In this document: positions 49,991 to 60,849 of the stretch, in pieces
How the letters are laid out: each line of letters starts with the position of its first letter
Position numbering within the stretch: position 1 is the first letter of the stretch
Position numbers and translations under genes: made by a program
Origin: Epiperipatus broadwayi
Taxonomy: Eukaryota > Onychophora > Udeonychophora > Euonychophora > Peripatidae
Assembly (NCBI GenBank): GCA_028023455.1
Contig: JAQFVV010000252.1
Span: 1,019,349 to 1,083,348, forward strand
DNA length: 64,000 nucleotides
Reading direction: 5' to 3'
The notes under the pieces: generated by a model
The model's database searches: none
Seen by the model: the letters and a program-made list of their open reading frames with translations, nothing else
What the model was told of the DNA's origin: nothing

Positions 49991-50495
49991 TTGAATTTGT
50001 AAATGAACTATTGATAAAAAAAAAAAGGAACTGCTTCTAACTTTTTTATAAGTAAAATAAAAATGAGTTATCATGTGGATAGAAATGAATTTCGTTTGAA
50101 ATTGCAAATTAATTGTTATTTAATAAATTTTTTTTGTTACTAAAAATTAAATTGGTTATCCAGTTATCCAATTTTGTTTTATTTTATTGCATCACTCACC
50201 AATTATAGCACTGGTTCATGAGAATCTCATGCTTACTGAGCTACGTCTGACATAACTAGACCTAGGCCAGTCAGGTTGTAGTAAGACGGAACTCTAATGG
50301 CGCTGTTTGGAAAACCAAACATATAAATGTTTAGATGTTCACAGTCTCTATGGTACTACATCCTCTGATGAGCAGGAAATATTGTTGTAGGAGGCATTAA
50401 CATCTGCATTAGGAATGTCAATTGATAGTTCATTCCTACAGCATGCTCATCAGAAAATTGTTACAACTAATGTGATAAAAGGGTTGTACGTGGGT

Positions 50496-50720
50496 CCGGT
50501 TACATTTGGCGCCCAACATGGGGCTTTACCTGGCTAACCTACCTATAGGCTCCGGTTACATTTGGCTTCCAACTGTGAGGCTTTATCCAGCTAGCCTAAC
50601 CATAGGCACCTATTACATTGTCATCCAACTATGAGGCTTTATCCAGCTAGCCTACTCATAGGCCGGTTAATTTGCCACCCTATTGTGAGGTCCGATCTAG
50701 CTAGCCTACTCATAGGCATA
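50496..50720 (+). repeat. Four tandem LTR-end/primer-site units
   Basis: Unit 1 (50496-50551) spans the last 9 bases of the LTR, the primer site and TTTACCTGGCTAACC...TATAGGC. Unit 2 (50552-50608) repeats it with CCGGTTACATTTGGCTTCCA. Unit 3 (50609-50662) has CCTATTACATTGTCATCCAA. Unit 4 (50663-about 50718) has CCGGTTAATTTGCCACCC. All four share the GAGGCTTTATCCAGCTAGCC-type body and the CTCATAGGC-type end. Only unit 1 has a primer site complementary to tRNA-Lys; in the others it is eroded, while the second halves of the units are better kept. Confidence 0.85.
50507..50524 (+). other. Primer binding site, tRNA-Lys
   Basis: TGGCGCCCAACATGGGGC lies two bases after the LTR end. It differs at one position (A for G) from the canonical tRNA-Lys1,2 site seen in element 1. 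Confidence 0.85.
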
Positions 50721-50924
50721 AGCAGATCCCGATTCTGTGATATGAACAGTGCATATGATGTAGTGATGTAATTTGTTCAGGAAGGTTAAAAAAATAAAAG
50801 TTTAAAAGAAAAACAAAACAAAAATGAATGGCATAAAGAATGAAACAGGCATTTCAAAGAAGATGGAGTAAGGTCATGGTGTGGATGGAGAGAGAAGCTT
50901 ACTGATTCAGAAAACAAAGGAAAA

Positions 50925-52208
50925 ATGGTAAACATGGAGGCTCAAAAAACAGAAAAGATAGCTATGATAGCTCAGATAATAGAAATTATAAAAGCAGACC
51001 AAAAGAAAAGAGACAAACAAAGAGAAGAAGATATCAAACATAGAGAAGAAGATAACCAGAAAAGAGACAAACAAAGAGAAGAAGATATCAAACAAAGAGA
51101 AGAAGATATCCAAAAAAGAGATAAACAAAGAGAAGAATATAACCAAAAATGGGATAAACAAAGAGAAGAAAATAACCAAAAATGGGATAAACAAAGAGAA
51201 GAAGATAACCAAAAATGGGATAAACAAAGAGAAGAAGATATCAAACAAAGAGAAGAATATAACCAAAAATGGGATAAACAAAGAGAAGAAGATATCAAAC
51301 AAAGAGAAGAATATAACCAAAAATGGGATAAACAAAGAGAAGAAGATATCAAACAAAGAGAAGAATATAACAAGCAAGCAATAGAAGCAAACCAAAGAAT
51401 AGAAAAACGAATTAAAGAAGCATTCAAAAATCAGAATGAAAAGTTAAACCAGTTGATAAAGGAAATAATTCAACCTAAAAAATTGGATGAGGAGGAAACT
51501 TTGGAATTTCCAACCAAAGATATTTTAAAGGAATCACAAATTGAATATCCTATCACTGATGAAGCAAAATTTGAGATTGTTAAAAAGGAAGAAATTGAAA
51601 TTACAAAGAGTGATCTTGAAATTGTCAGTCTACCTTCAGGAAAACTTCTGATTGTGGAATGTACCTCTAAAATTGAAAATAAAGAAACAGTATATGCAGA
51701 AGCTGAAAACGAAATAGTATCGAGGACAGCAAAAGAGTTTCAAACGGATGAAAATGAATCTAATAAAGCAAAATTAAAATCTTCTAATCTTCAAGAAGAT
51801 GAAAAACATGAAAATGAACATAATCGAAAACTTAATTCTCATATAACTAAGGAACTGTCCAATATAGAAGAAAATGTTTCAGAAAAATTGTCTGATATAT
51901 GCTATGAAATAGTAACAGAGATAGAGAAAGAAATCATAAAATGGAAAGAAAAGTGTGTTAGTCCTCAGCCATATATAAAAATTATAAACAAAAGCTTAAT
52001 AAACTTAAATCAAAAATTGAGTATAGAAAAAAAATATATAAAGACAGTTATTAAAAATATAGTTGCTTACGCAGGAAAAGACACCAAAAAGGAATCTGAA
52101 AACTCTGGATTTATCAGTGTGAAAGAAATTAAACAACAAGAAACCTTTGCAAATACCAAAAAAATAATTACTATGGCAGAAGAACCATTTAAAAAGAAAC
52201 TTATATAA
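50925..52208 (+). CDS. Coiled-coil structural-type protein of element 2
   Basis: An intact 427-codon ORF, the only long one in the window. Residues 1-25 are a short helix-prone start (MVNMEAQKTEKIAMIAQIIE). Residues about 25-160 are tandem repeats of 8 and 13 residues built from KQREEDI and QKWDKQREE, making a highly charged single long helix or coiled coil. Residues 160-427 are Lys/Glu-rich without Cys-His knuckles, with a more ordered-looking part around 330-400 (NVSEKLSDICYEIVTEIEKE). There is no retroviral protease (D[ST]G), RT or integrase motif. The start at 50925 is the first ATG of the frame and has AAAATGG context. It lies about 200 bp after the leader array, where gag sits in LTR elements, and parallels the dead coiled-coil frame at 20000-21146. 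A structural (Gag N-terminal-like) role is inferred; no family match is claimed. Confidence 0.6.
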   Translation: MVNMEAQKTEKIAMIAQIIEIIKADQKKRDKQREEDIKHREEDNQKRDKQREEDIKQREEDIQKRDKQREEYNQKWDKQREENNQKWDKQREEDNQKWDKQREEDIKQREEYNQKWDKQREEDIKQREEYNQKWDKQREEDIKQREEYNKQAIEANQRIEKRIKEAFKNQNEKLNQLIKEIIQPKKLDEEETLEFPTKDILKESQIEYPITDEAKFEIVKKEEIEITKSDLEIVSLPSGKLLIVECTSKIENKETVYAEAENEIVSRTAKEFQTDENESNKAKLKSSNLQEDEKHENEHNRKLNSHITKELSNIEENVSEKLSDICYEIVTEIEKEIIKWKEKCVSPQPYIKIINKSLINLNQKLSIEKKYIKTVIKNIVAYAGKDTKKESENSGFISVKEIKQQETFANTKKIITMAEEPFKKKLI

Positions 52209-52518
52209 AAATGAAGTACCACCATGGAAGAGGAACAGGAGAAAATTCACGGATGGTGTTCATGGTCCATATCGGATGCGTATAATTAGAAGATCAAACA
52301 GTAACAATGATCTCCAAAGAAAATACAGAAGTGAAGAAGCAAGACATCACAGTAATGTTAAACATGATAAATTTTCAAAAAAAAACAATCCAGAAGTATG
52401 TCACCTCATAATACAAAAGAGGACTATTGGAGAACTGACCATGATCCTCAATTTCCCAAACCAGGTTGCAGTTATGATTCAGAATAAAATAGAGATAGCT
52501 GATGGAAAAAGTTTGTGA
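52186..52518 (+). CDS. Second, overlapping-frame ORF of element 2
   Basis: In the +1 frame relative to the main ORF, an open stretch runs across its end: from about 52186 (LKRNLYKNEVPPWKRNRRKF), past the stop of the first ORF at 52206-52208, to the TAA at 52516-52518. The first ATG in this frame is at 52276 (80 codons). The product is very basic (Arg, Lys, His, Asn), as a nucleocapsid would be, but has no zinc knuckle. It may be expressed by +1 frameshifting at the A-rich sequence near 52190, or be the relic of a once-continuous frame. Confidence 0.3.
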   Translation, partial: HLKRNLYKNEVPPWKRNRRKFTDGVHGPYRMRIIRRSNSNNDLQRKYRSEEARHHSNVKHDKFSKKNNPEVCHLIIQKRTIGELTMILNFPNQVAVMIQNKIEIADGKSL

Positions 52519-52724
52519 GTGTGGTGTAGTGATGCATGAACTTGTGTTTTTCATGTTGAGATGGTGGATGACTGAGCGGAGCTGCTTGGATGCATTGTGT
52601 TATGATGCTCTGAAGTATATGCTCGGCACTATCCAGACCTGGATGTTGTGCTCCAAGAGTAGTCCAGTAGTGCGTATATATAGGTCTCATGTATAGGCCT
52701 TGGTCTCATGGATAGGCCAAATGA

Positions 52725-52822
52725 TAGCCCCTAAGACTCACCGAAGCTGAGCAGGGTTGGCTGAGTGCCAAATTGATTTTTTTCTCTGGCTCCTATTCTT
52801 GGTTGGATGATGCTTCTAGGTA
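52725..52822 (+). ncRNA. 5S rRNA-like fragment before the 3' LTR
   Basis: CCGAAGCTGAGCAGGGTTGG (52741-52760) resembles the central part of eukaryotic 5S rRNA (CCGAAGCTAAGCAGxGTCGG), which includes the A-box and intermediate element of its internal promoter. About 40 bp further, CTTGGTTGGATGATGCTTCT corresponds to the CTTGGATGGGTGACCGCCT part. A ~30-bp T-rich stretch separates the two halves, and the 5' part of 5S is not recognisable. 5S-derived sequences are known in SINE3 elements and, in plants, in Cassandra LTR elements. This one looks degenerate and may not be transcribed. Confidence 0.4.
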
Positions 52823-53060
52823 CAAGAGAGGTAGTGCTTAAAAATGAGATATTTTCTCGTGACGTCATGAGGCGGTGTGTACTGGTAGTTTGTGCTTGGC
52901 CGTCTACTTATCCTGGCATTGGAGGCTATGGTTCATGTATTCACTTTTCCAGCTCATCTTACCTATTCATCAGCATATCTAAAACCAGGCAGTACTGAGA
53001 AATAATGTGTATAGTATATGGAATGAAATCGTATTTCCAGGCGATTTCATCCCAAAATTT

Positions 53061-53072
53061 GGTGAGGGGTAA
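53061..53072 (+). other. Polypurine tract of element 2
   Basis: GGTGAGGGGTAA directly precedes the TG of the 3' LTR. It is purine-rich except for two T residues and is in the expected place for plus-strand priming. Confidence 0.65.
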
Positions 53073-55658
53073 TGAAACAGATATTCTGTTCCTCATATAA
53101 ATATTCAAAAGACCCCCCCCCATTTAAAAACGTCTAGCGTGATTCAGTCTAATTGGGAACGCAATAAATTTTGATTTGTTTAAAAAAAATCATATTTTTA
53201 ATTTTGTGATTGATGGATTTGAATAAAATGTTATGTCATCTTATTTTTTTTATCTGTCTCAATAAAAAGAAAAGAAATTAATTATCCAATCATTAAAAAA
53301 GAAATAAAAAAGATACTTGAGTTAAACTGAGGCATTATTCAAATTAGGCACGTCGTCACAAGAAAAGAACTTTTTTTTTGCTCTCTCTCGTCTTACACAG
53401 AGAGGCAGAACGTATTAAATCCTTTTTTTTAAAAAAAGTGTATTATTTAATTCTTTTGACATATTAAAATATAGCTTTAGCAAAACGTGAAAATGGAAAA
53501 AGAAAACTTTGCTAGAGGAATGATAATAATAATGGGGTAATTTAGCGGCTTCACTCTCTCCACGCTGTGCCATGACTTTCCATAAATGAAATAACCCACC
53601 TTCTTTTGAATAAACTAGACTGCAAAACTGGAAGGTAATTATGTTATAAAATATTAAAACATCTTTATCATACGTTATAAAGTGAAGTTATGAAATAATT
53701 ACATAGAATTTGTTTTTATAAAATATTAAAACATGTTTATCATACGTTATAAAGTGAAATTATGAAATAATTACATAGAATTTGTTTTTGTAAAATATTA
53801 AAACATGTTTATCATACGTTATAAAGTGAAGTTATGAAATAATTACATAGAATTTGTTTTTATAAAATATTAAAACATGTTTATCATACGTTATAAAGTG
53901 AAGTTATGAAATAATTACATAGAATTTGTTTTGTAAAATATTAGGACATGTTTATCATACGTTATAAAGTGAAGTTATGAAATAGCTACACGCAAATTTA
54001 TTTATAAAATTATTTGGACGTATTTACTATATAAATTAGAAATGCTTCACTTACTAAATGATAAATACTCCACAAGCCAAACAGAATTTATGTATATGAA
54101 TATACTTTTATATTTGACTAAATTAGAAATGCTTCAGTTACTAAATGATAAATACTCCACAAGCCAAACAGAATTTATGTATGTGAATATACTTTTATAT
54201 TTGGCTAAATTATAAATGCCTCAATTATCAAATGATAAATGCTCTACAAACCAAGAATTGCTGAGTTCAAATGTCTACCAATCGGTAATAATTCATAAAA
54301 TAACAAAATGTTATATAAATCATAAATGCTTAACTGCTACCAGGCTTCTTCTCATAAAGGAATACAAAAACAAACTATTGTTGGATTGGAATATTTCCAA
54401 GCTTCTTCTCATAAATGAATTCAAAATGAACTATTGTTGAATTAGAATATTTCCAAGTTTCTTCTCATAAATGGATTCAAAATGAATTATTGTTGAATTA
54501 GAATATTTCCAAGCTTCTTCTCATAAATGGATTCAAAATGAATTATTGTTGAATTAGAATATTTCCAAGTTTCTTCTCATAAATGGATTCAAAATGAATT
54601 ATTGTTAAATTAGAATATTTCCAAGCTTCTTCTCATAAATGGATTCAAAATGAACTATTGTTGAATTAGAATATTTCCAAGCTTCTTCTCATAAATGGAT
54701 TCAAAAATGAATTATTGTTGAATTAGAATATTTCCAAGCTTCTTCTCATAAATGGATTCAAAATGAATTATTGTTGAATTAGAATATTTCCAAGTTTCTT
54801 CTCATAAATGGATTCAAAATGAATTATTGTTAAATTAGAATATTTCCAAGCTTCTTCTCATAAATGAATTCAAAATGAACTATTGTTGAATTAGAATATT
54901 TCCAAGTTTCTTCTCATAAATGGATTCAAAATGAATTATTGTTGAATTAGAATATTTCCAAGCTTCTTCTCATAAATGGATTCAAAATGAATTATTGTTG
55001 AATTAGAATATTTCCAAGCTTTTTCTCATAAATGAATTCAAAATGAACTATTGTTGAATTAGAATGTTTCCAAGCTTATTCTAATAAATGAATTCAAAAT
55101 GAACTATTATTGAATTGACTATTTCCAAGCTTTTTCTCATAATTGAATTTGTAAATGAACTATTAATAAAAAAAAGAAAAGGAACTGCTTCTAACTTTTT
55201 TATAAGTAAAATAAAAATGAGTTATCATGTGGATAGAAATGAATTTCGTTTGAAATTGCAAATTAATTGTTATTTAATAAATTTTTTTTGTTACTAAAAA
55301 TTAAATTGGTTATCCAGTTATCCAATTTTGTTTTATTTTATTGCATCACTCACCAATTATAGCACTGGTTCATGAGAATCTCATGCTTACTGAGCTACGT
55401 CTGACATAACTAGACCTAGGCCAGTCAGGTTGTAGTAAGACAGAACTCTAATGGCGCTGTTTGGAAAACCAAACATATAAATGTTTAGATGTTCACAGTC
55501 TCTATGGTACTACATCCTCTGATGAGCAGGAAATATTGTTGTAGGAGGCATTAACATCTGCATTAGGAATGTCAATTGATAGTTCATTCCTACAGCATGC
55601 TCATCAGAAAATTGTTACAACTAATGTGATAAAAGGGTTGTACGCGGTTCCGGTTACA
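53073..55658 (+). repeat. 3' LTR of element 2
   Basis: Same organisation as the 5' LTR. It is 87 bp longer because a unit with ATTAGAAATGCTTCA (54035) is duplicated (second copy 54122, diverged third copy 54209), while the 5' LTR has one fewer. Other differences are scattered single bases (for example TGTACGTGGGTCC against TGTACGCGGTTCC near the end). It ends GGTTACA at 55658, followed by (AT)n. Confidence 0.9.
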
Positions 55659-57955
55659 ATATATATATATATATATATATTGTAGCATTATATTTTGGTA
55701 TCAATACTATCATGGTCTACAAAGTATTAATTGTTAAAAAAAATGGTTAATTATATATTTCACAAGAGATAGGAAGATCAAGAGATAGATGTAAAACCAA
55801 GGGCAAACTTTCATAAAGGCAATGTGCAAGGGGATAATCATTTTTATTTTTTCTATACTTCAAATATTAGTTTTCGAATATTTTCAAATACTAAATATTG
55901 CATTTCTTTATAACAATTTAACAAACGATCAGTGAATTGTTTTAACGATGGTTATAAATCCAGGTACACTTAGAATAGTTTTTGTGAATAAATAGTAAGT
56001 GAAGTCATAAGTAGTCAAACTTCACCAAATTGGAATATTTACAACAAATTCAAAATAAATAAATTGTCGATTAGATCAGCAGAGTGCTAATAATTAGAAA
56101 TATATAACATTTTGTATATGTACATATAAATGTGCAGGTGCATGTATAAATAATATTCACAAAATTAAAAAAATGTGCTAAAAAGATTAACAAAACAATT
56201 ACTGAAATCTTAGATAATTAAATGTTTAGATTTAATAAATATTGCTAAAATAACAGAATATAAAACATAATGAAATTATTGATATTAAAAAATTAACAAA
56301 TTGTATGGATCTAATAATGTTTATTGATAAATATTTATTGCTCTAATAAGATTTGTTAATAAATAGATAAATGCATTTCATTTATTATAATAAATTGATG
56401 CTAAACATTTATTTTAATTATTATTTTATTGTTTTGTATTTTAAAATGAATATACTTTCCCATCCATTGAGAGAAAAACTATAGTCATCTGATTATTTAC
56501 GGTACTGTGGAAACACCCCAGAAATCAACTACAAGGAGAGAGACATTGTGGAAAATTTTGACATCATCGGAGAAAACTTGTAAATACCAGTAAATTAAAA
56601 TGAGACGTCAATCTATACATTTTTCAGTGTAGTGTAAGATCAATCGTGTTTTTATCTAACATCACCATTTTTGTACCTACCTACCTACCCAAGGATGATA
56701 GGATAGAAAACACTACCTGGGAGTTTGTCCTAGACAGGGTCGGGTCTGTACTGCATTTCCATAGCAGAAATAGATATATATTAAACTAAAATATAAAAGC
56801 AAAAACAATGCTTAATTTTTTAAATTTCAGTTAAGAAAATTTGAAATTTGCGTATTGAAATTCTAAAATATCCAACTAAATTTGTTTAAAGGACTAAATA
56901 GCTAATTTGTGTTTCTCCAATTCCACAGGAATATGCTTTTACTCCAGTAAAATGTTAAGATTAATTATTCCAGGACCTTAACCAGTAAAGGAAGCATTTG
57001 GTAAAGGATTATGAAAATGCTTCATATATAAAGGAATAAATAATGTATTGTTATTGAATACAAATGATTGAAATATTTTTTTTAAAAAACATCGTAAGCA
57101 TGAAAGAAGTATAGTGAGTGACTGGAGTACTTATCTTGACAAAGAGTTGCACGAAGATTTTATGTGGTTTATATGTATGACTATCAAAAGAATTAAAGAG
57201 ATTAAAGAAATTAATATTCATTTAATATTTGAGTAAATATTTTCAAAAATGGATTAATTTGATTGTGATGATTTTAATCTTTAGTAAATGTGAATAATAG
57301 TGCGTTAAATGTGCTGTTGTTTGCAATCCCTATTATTGATAAATTTGGGAATGTTCAATATTTGAGGGCCATGTAAACATTATATAAACGATGTGTTATT
57401 TATGTTTTAATAGATTAAAATCATTAGACTAGTTAAATATATCAAATCTGGTCCATAGAGCTCCATTGGAAATACAGGTAGTATACTTTCTAATCAATAT
57501 TTAAGGGTATAGTGTGACAAATAAGTGAAAATGAATATATATTAAATCTTTGATGGTGAAGAGAGATTGTTTTTTAACCATTGTTTTAAATTTATTTAAA
57601 ATATAAACATTAAGTTATATTTTATCATTTATGATTTTTTTTAAAGTTCCTTTCTCGATCCATGTTTGAGTAAAACTATCTAGAAGAATTAGTACATTTT
57701 CAGGATAAAGATTAGTTATATTTGAATCACCATATAGTAGGTGTTAAAATATATGCTAGAATTAATTTAAAATTTTGAATTGAGATTTGCTGCTATGATA
57801 TAATTTATATGCCAGTTCCATTAGCATGGTAGAGAAGTATTAAAATACTCTATTGCATAGGTGTTTGTAAAATAAACTTTACAGTAATAAAATTTGAATT
57901 CAAACTCAAATAAATAAAGAAAGTGACGTATTAAAATTATAGTTTTTTTTTGTTT
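55659..57955. other. AT-rich DNA, no gene seen
   Basis: Begins with (AT)n at 55659-55680, the right flank of element 2. No gene or element is recognised. A less AT-rich patch at about 56460-56770 has no identifiable domain. Confidence 0.5.
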
Positions 57956-58640
57956 CCAAAATAATTTATTAAAGATTATATTATTACATTAGAGGTTATT
58001 TGGTACATATTTTGTTCAAAGTGTTTTCTCATTCCTTCATTTGTTTTTCCCGAATTTGAGTCAATTACTCTTCTGTTTTCTCCTTTTTTGGAGCATCCTG
58101 CTATTGGTTGGGCCATGGAGAAGATAAATCCAGCATGTCCCAAGTCATGGTAAAAGTAACCTCAGGGGTTATCAGGTTATCTTTTGTTCTTGTTTTTTTT
58201 TTTAGATTGCTCTGCATGAATTAACAGGATTAAAATTTTGATGATTAAATACTAGCTTACATCTAGTAATCCATAATAAATGATCAAGAATTAATGAGAG
58301 TCTAATTTCTGGGTATGATTCTTTTCTGATACATTCTTCAAATTAAATAATTTAGATTGATTTATCTTCATCCTCATGTATTTTTAAGTTGCATTAGCTG
58401 ATTACATCTGAAATGGTTGATGATTTCATCTTCTTTTTTGAAAATCATGCAGGTTGAGTCAATTTTTGAGTACCCACCCTCTTTTATTAATTAAAAATCC
58501 ATTAGTAGGTAATGCATTTACATTGGTTTTGATTAGATAATCCAGATATTCGGACTTTAAACTTCATCTTTTGAATTTCATTATTAATTTATCATTTGAG
58601 ATGACTAAACTTGAGAGATGATCTTTTAAGTCAGTGTGCT
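57956..58640 (-). pseudogene. LINE-like remnant, minus strand, weak
   Basis: On the minus strand short protein-like pieces appear: NVNALPTNGFLINKRG and FKKEDEIINHFRCNQLMQLK (around 58550-58400), ESYPEIRLSLILDHLLWITR followed by CKLVFNHQNF (around 58340-58230), and SSPWPNQ..DAPKKEKTEE (around 58110-58050). The first resembles the post-RT segment with a Cys/His-rich ..E.I.H....C motif common at LINE C-termini. Frames change between pieces. I cannot assign a clade. Confidence 0.3.
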
Positions 58641-59804
58641 TTATACTAAAGGCCTGCCAGTATGTTAATTTGTTTTGAAATGTGTCTTTATTGATTGTTA
58701 TGCATTTCGTAAGCTCGTTTAGTTGTAGATCCAGTCAGTTTTTTTAAATGCTTAATTTGATTATATGTTCAAAGTAAAAATTGAATGAAACATTTGAATT
58801 CAACTCCTACAACATGTATGCTGTATTACCACACATACCGTGAAATTATACAGCAAATATAGATATAATCAATATATCACATATTTCTTCATAAGTGCCA
58901 AAAACATTGATCTTTAATATTTGTTGTCCTACAAAGATAATTCATATTATAAATATTTATCTTTAATATTTGTTGTCATACAGAGATGCTCTGTATTTTA
59001 TTATCCTTATATTGTTTTATTATTTACATGAAATAAACAATTTTGTTATTTTTGTTAAATTATATGAGATTATTCTTTAATCATCATTTTGATACTATTT
59101 ACGTTCAGGTCAAGACTTCATAAGTGCTAGTTCATTTAAGGTTACTTAAATATTTTATTACATTTGCTATTTGAATCTAGAAAGTTAAGAGTAAAAGTAT
59201 ATAAAAATCTCTGATACGCATATTCATCTTGATAGTAGTAAATATTTATTAAAGAAAAGCCCTGGAAAAATTATTACGATAAGTTTTAAAGAATGTTTAT
59301 TAATAAAAATTCTAAGATTATGTAGTTGATGAATAGATAAAACAAAATTATTTAAGTATGAAATCATTTAGTAACAAACAGTGATTGTTGAAATATTATA
59401 TATTATATTTTAAAAGTTTTGTAGTCAATATTCAAATTCCTGAGAAATTATATATTTACATTGATTATTTATTTTGTTTGCAAATCTGGAGTGAATTCGT
59501 TCATATCGGTTAAAGTTTTATAAGGCTCAACCACATGCAAACACGTTTCCAGTTCAAACAAACTCTACTGCGTTTTCAGTTCTTCTCGCTACCTCTTACT
59601 TACTGAGTTTCTTCCAAACAAAGTCAAAATACGAGGTTGCAGTTTAACTTGCCCAATATGTCGGCTATTGATCAGCAAAAAGGTTTAGATCGATCGTCTA
59701 GGTTTTAAGCGCTGTTTTCGGATTCTTTTGTAAGATATACAAAAATTGCATAGAAAAAATTATGTGTACAAAAGATTGCATATTCACATTAAAGTTCATA
59801 TATA
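58641..59804. other. AT-rich DNA with a GC-richer patch at 59480-59720
   Basis: Mostly anonymous. At 59480-59720 the composition becomes more balanced with several CpG. It contains a short ATG frame at 59658 (MSAIDQQKGLDRSSRF, stop at 59706-59708). A small first exon or an old repeat fragment are both possible; nothing supports a choice. Confidence 0.3.
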
Positions 59805-60700
59805 TATATAAACCATCATCCTCAAGCTTTATCAATCCATTGCAAAATCTCTGATCTCTCACTTATCTTCTTCACATCATCCCTGCACACTTCCTTATTT
59901 CGTCCATCTATCTCACATGTCTCTTTCTTCGTCTTTTACAATCTCTTGGAATCCAGTTTAAGGCCTCAACTGTTCATCTATTATCATTTCTTCTAGCAAT
60001 ATATTTAGCCCAACTCCACTCCAGTCTCTAAATTCTTTCAATGATGTTAGTAACATCTGTTTGTTCTATTGTGTTTTCAATCTCTTCTTGTTACTCCTAG
60101 CCTGCATCTCTCCATACTTTTTGAGTGATGTGAATTCTCTATATTGCTCTTCTGTTAAGTGTCCAAGTTTCATATCTACAAGTAAAAACTGGTAAAACAT
60201 ATTAATTAAAAACTTTTCTCTTCAAACACATAGGAATATTTCTTTTTAATATTATGTTATTTCTACCAAAACCACTCCAACCAAGTTTAATTCTATGGTT
60301 AATTTCAGGCATTATGTTTCAATCTATAGTAATAAGCTAATCAACATATTTTGAAATTTTAACTTCTAACTTATCATTATCAATCTTTATTTGTACTTTT
60401 TGAGCAAATCTATTCAACATTATTTTAGTCTTTTTAATAAGTACCTTTAGTCCTACTCTCTTACTTTCATCTGTTAACTCTTGCAACATATCCTGAAGCT
60501 CTGAAGCATTATTTGCAAAAACAACTACATCATTTTCAAAATCTAAATGACTTAAATAATCTCCATTTATTTTTATTTCTTTAGCTTCCCATTTTAAACC
60601 ACAAAATAATTATTGTAGCATTGCTGTAAAAAGTTTTGAAGATATGGAATCACCCTGTCTTACACTCTTCTAAATGCTAACCTTTCCAGTACTAGAAAGC
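59805..60700 (-). mobile_element. 5'-truncated RTE LINE copy
   Basis: Starts at an imperfect ATC tail (CATCATCCTCAAGC, about 59815) and runs, on the minus strand, through the C-terminal and RT regions of the RTE family up to the QGDS block (GGAATCACCCTGTCTTACAC on the plus strand, about 60649-60668). The FADD-equivalent region is near 60535, altered. About 890 bp remain, with frequent stops. It is the typical product of incomplete reverse transcription. Confidence 0.75.
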
Positions 60701-60849
60701 TTTTAAATAAATAAAACATTTATTACAAGATAATTAAGTAAACATTTGGTTTTCTAGTTTATGCTTATACATGTTTTGAAATAATTCTAACATCAATGAT
60801 TAAATGGTCTATACAAGGACAAATAACACAAAATAAACTTTCTGTATTT

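Larger units (their letters stand above)
48006..50504 (+). repeat. 5' LTR of element 2
   Basis: Starts TGAAACAGATATTCTG, has a poly-C run near 48046-48054, then the 72-bp and 56-bp tandem arrays listed separately, and ends CCGGTTACA. The 74-codon frame 49064-49288 runs into the 56-bp array and recurs in the 3' LTR, so it is probably not a gene. Confidence 0.9.
48006..55658 (+). mobile_element. Young LTR retrotransposon with coiled-coil ORF (element 2)
   Basis: LTRs of 2499 and 2586 bp (TGAAAC...GGTTACA) enclose 2568 bp. There is a tRNA-Lys primer site, a purine tract (GGTGAGGGG) before the 3' LTR, and flanking ATAT from an (AT)n target. LTR differences by eye are few apart from an 87-bp duplication in the 3' LTR, so it is young. 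The interior holds one long ORF (427 codons) and a second short one, but no protease, reverse transcriptase, RNase H or integrase. It is therefore non-autonomous, though structural-protein-like coding is kept. The leader shows it to be related to old copies A and B. Confidence 0.9.

Noticed and set aside
50907-51427. Antisense Phe/Leu/Ser-rich frames opposite the coiled-coil ORF
   Set aside because: Mirror of the AAG/GAA-rich repeats on the plus strand; hydrophobic periodic frames are expected opposite such sequence.
57820-57905. A-box-like TTAGCATGGTAGAG followed by a TTGAATTCAAA
   Set aside because: The B-box is not convincing and no acceptor stem pairs; not enough for a tRNA or SINE call.
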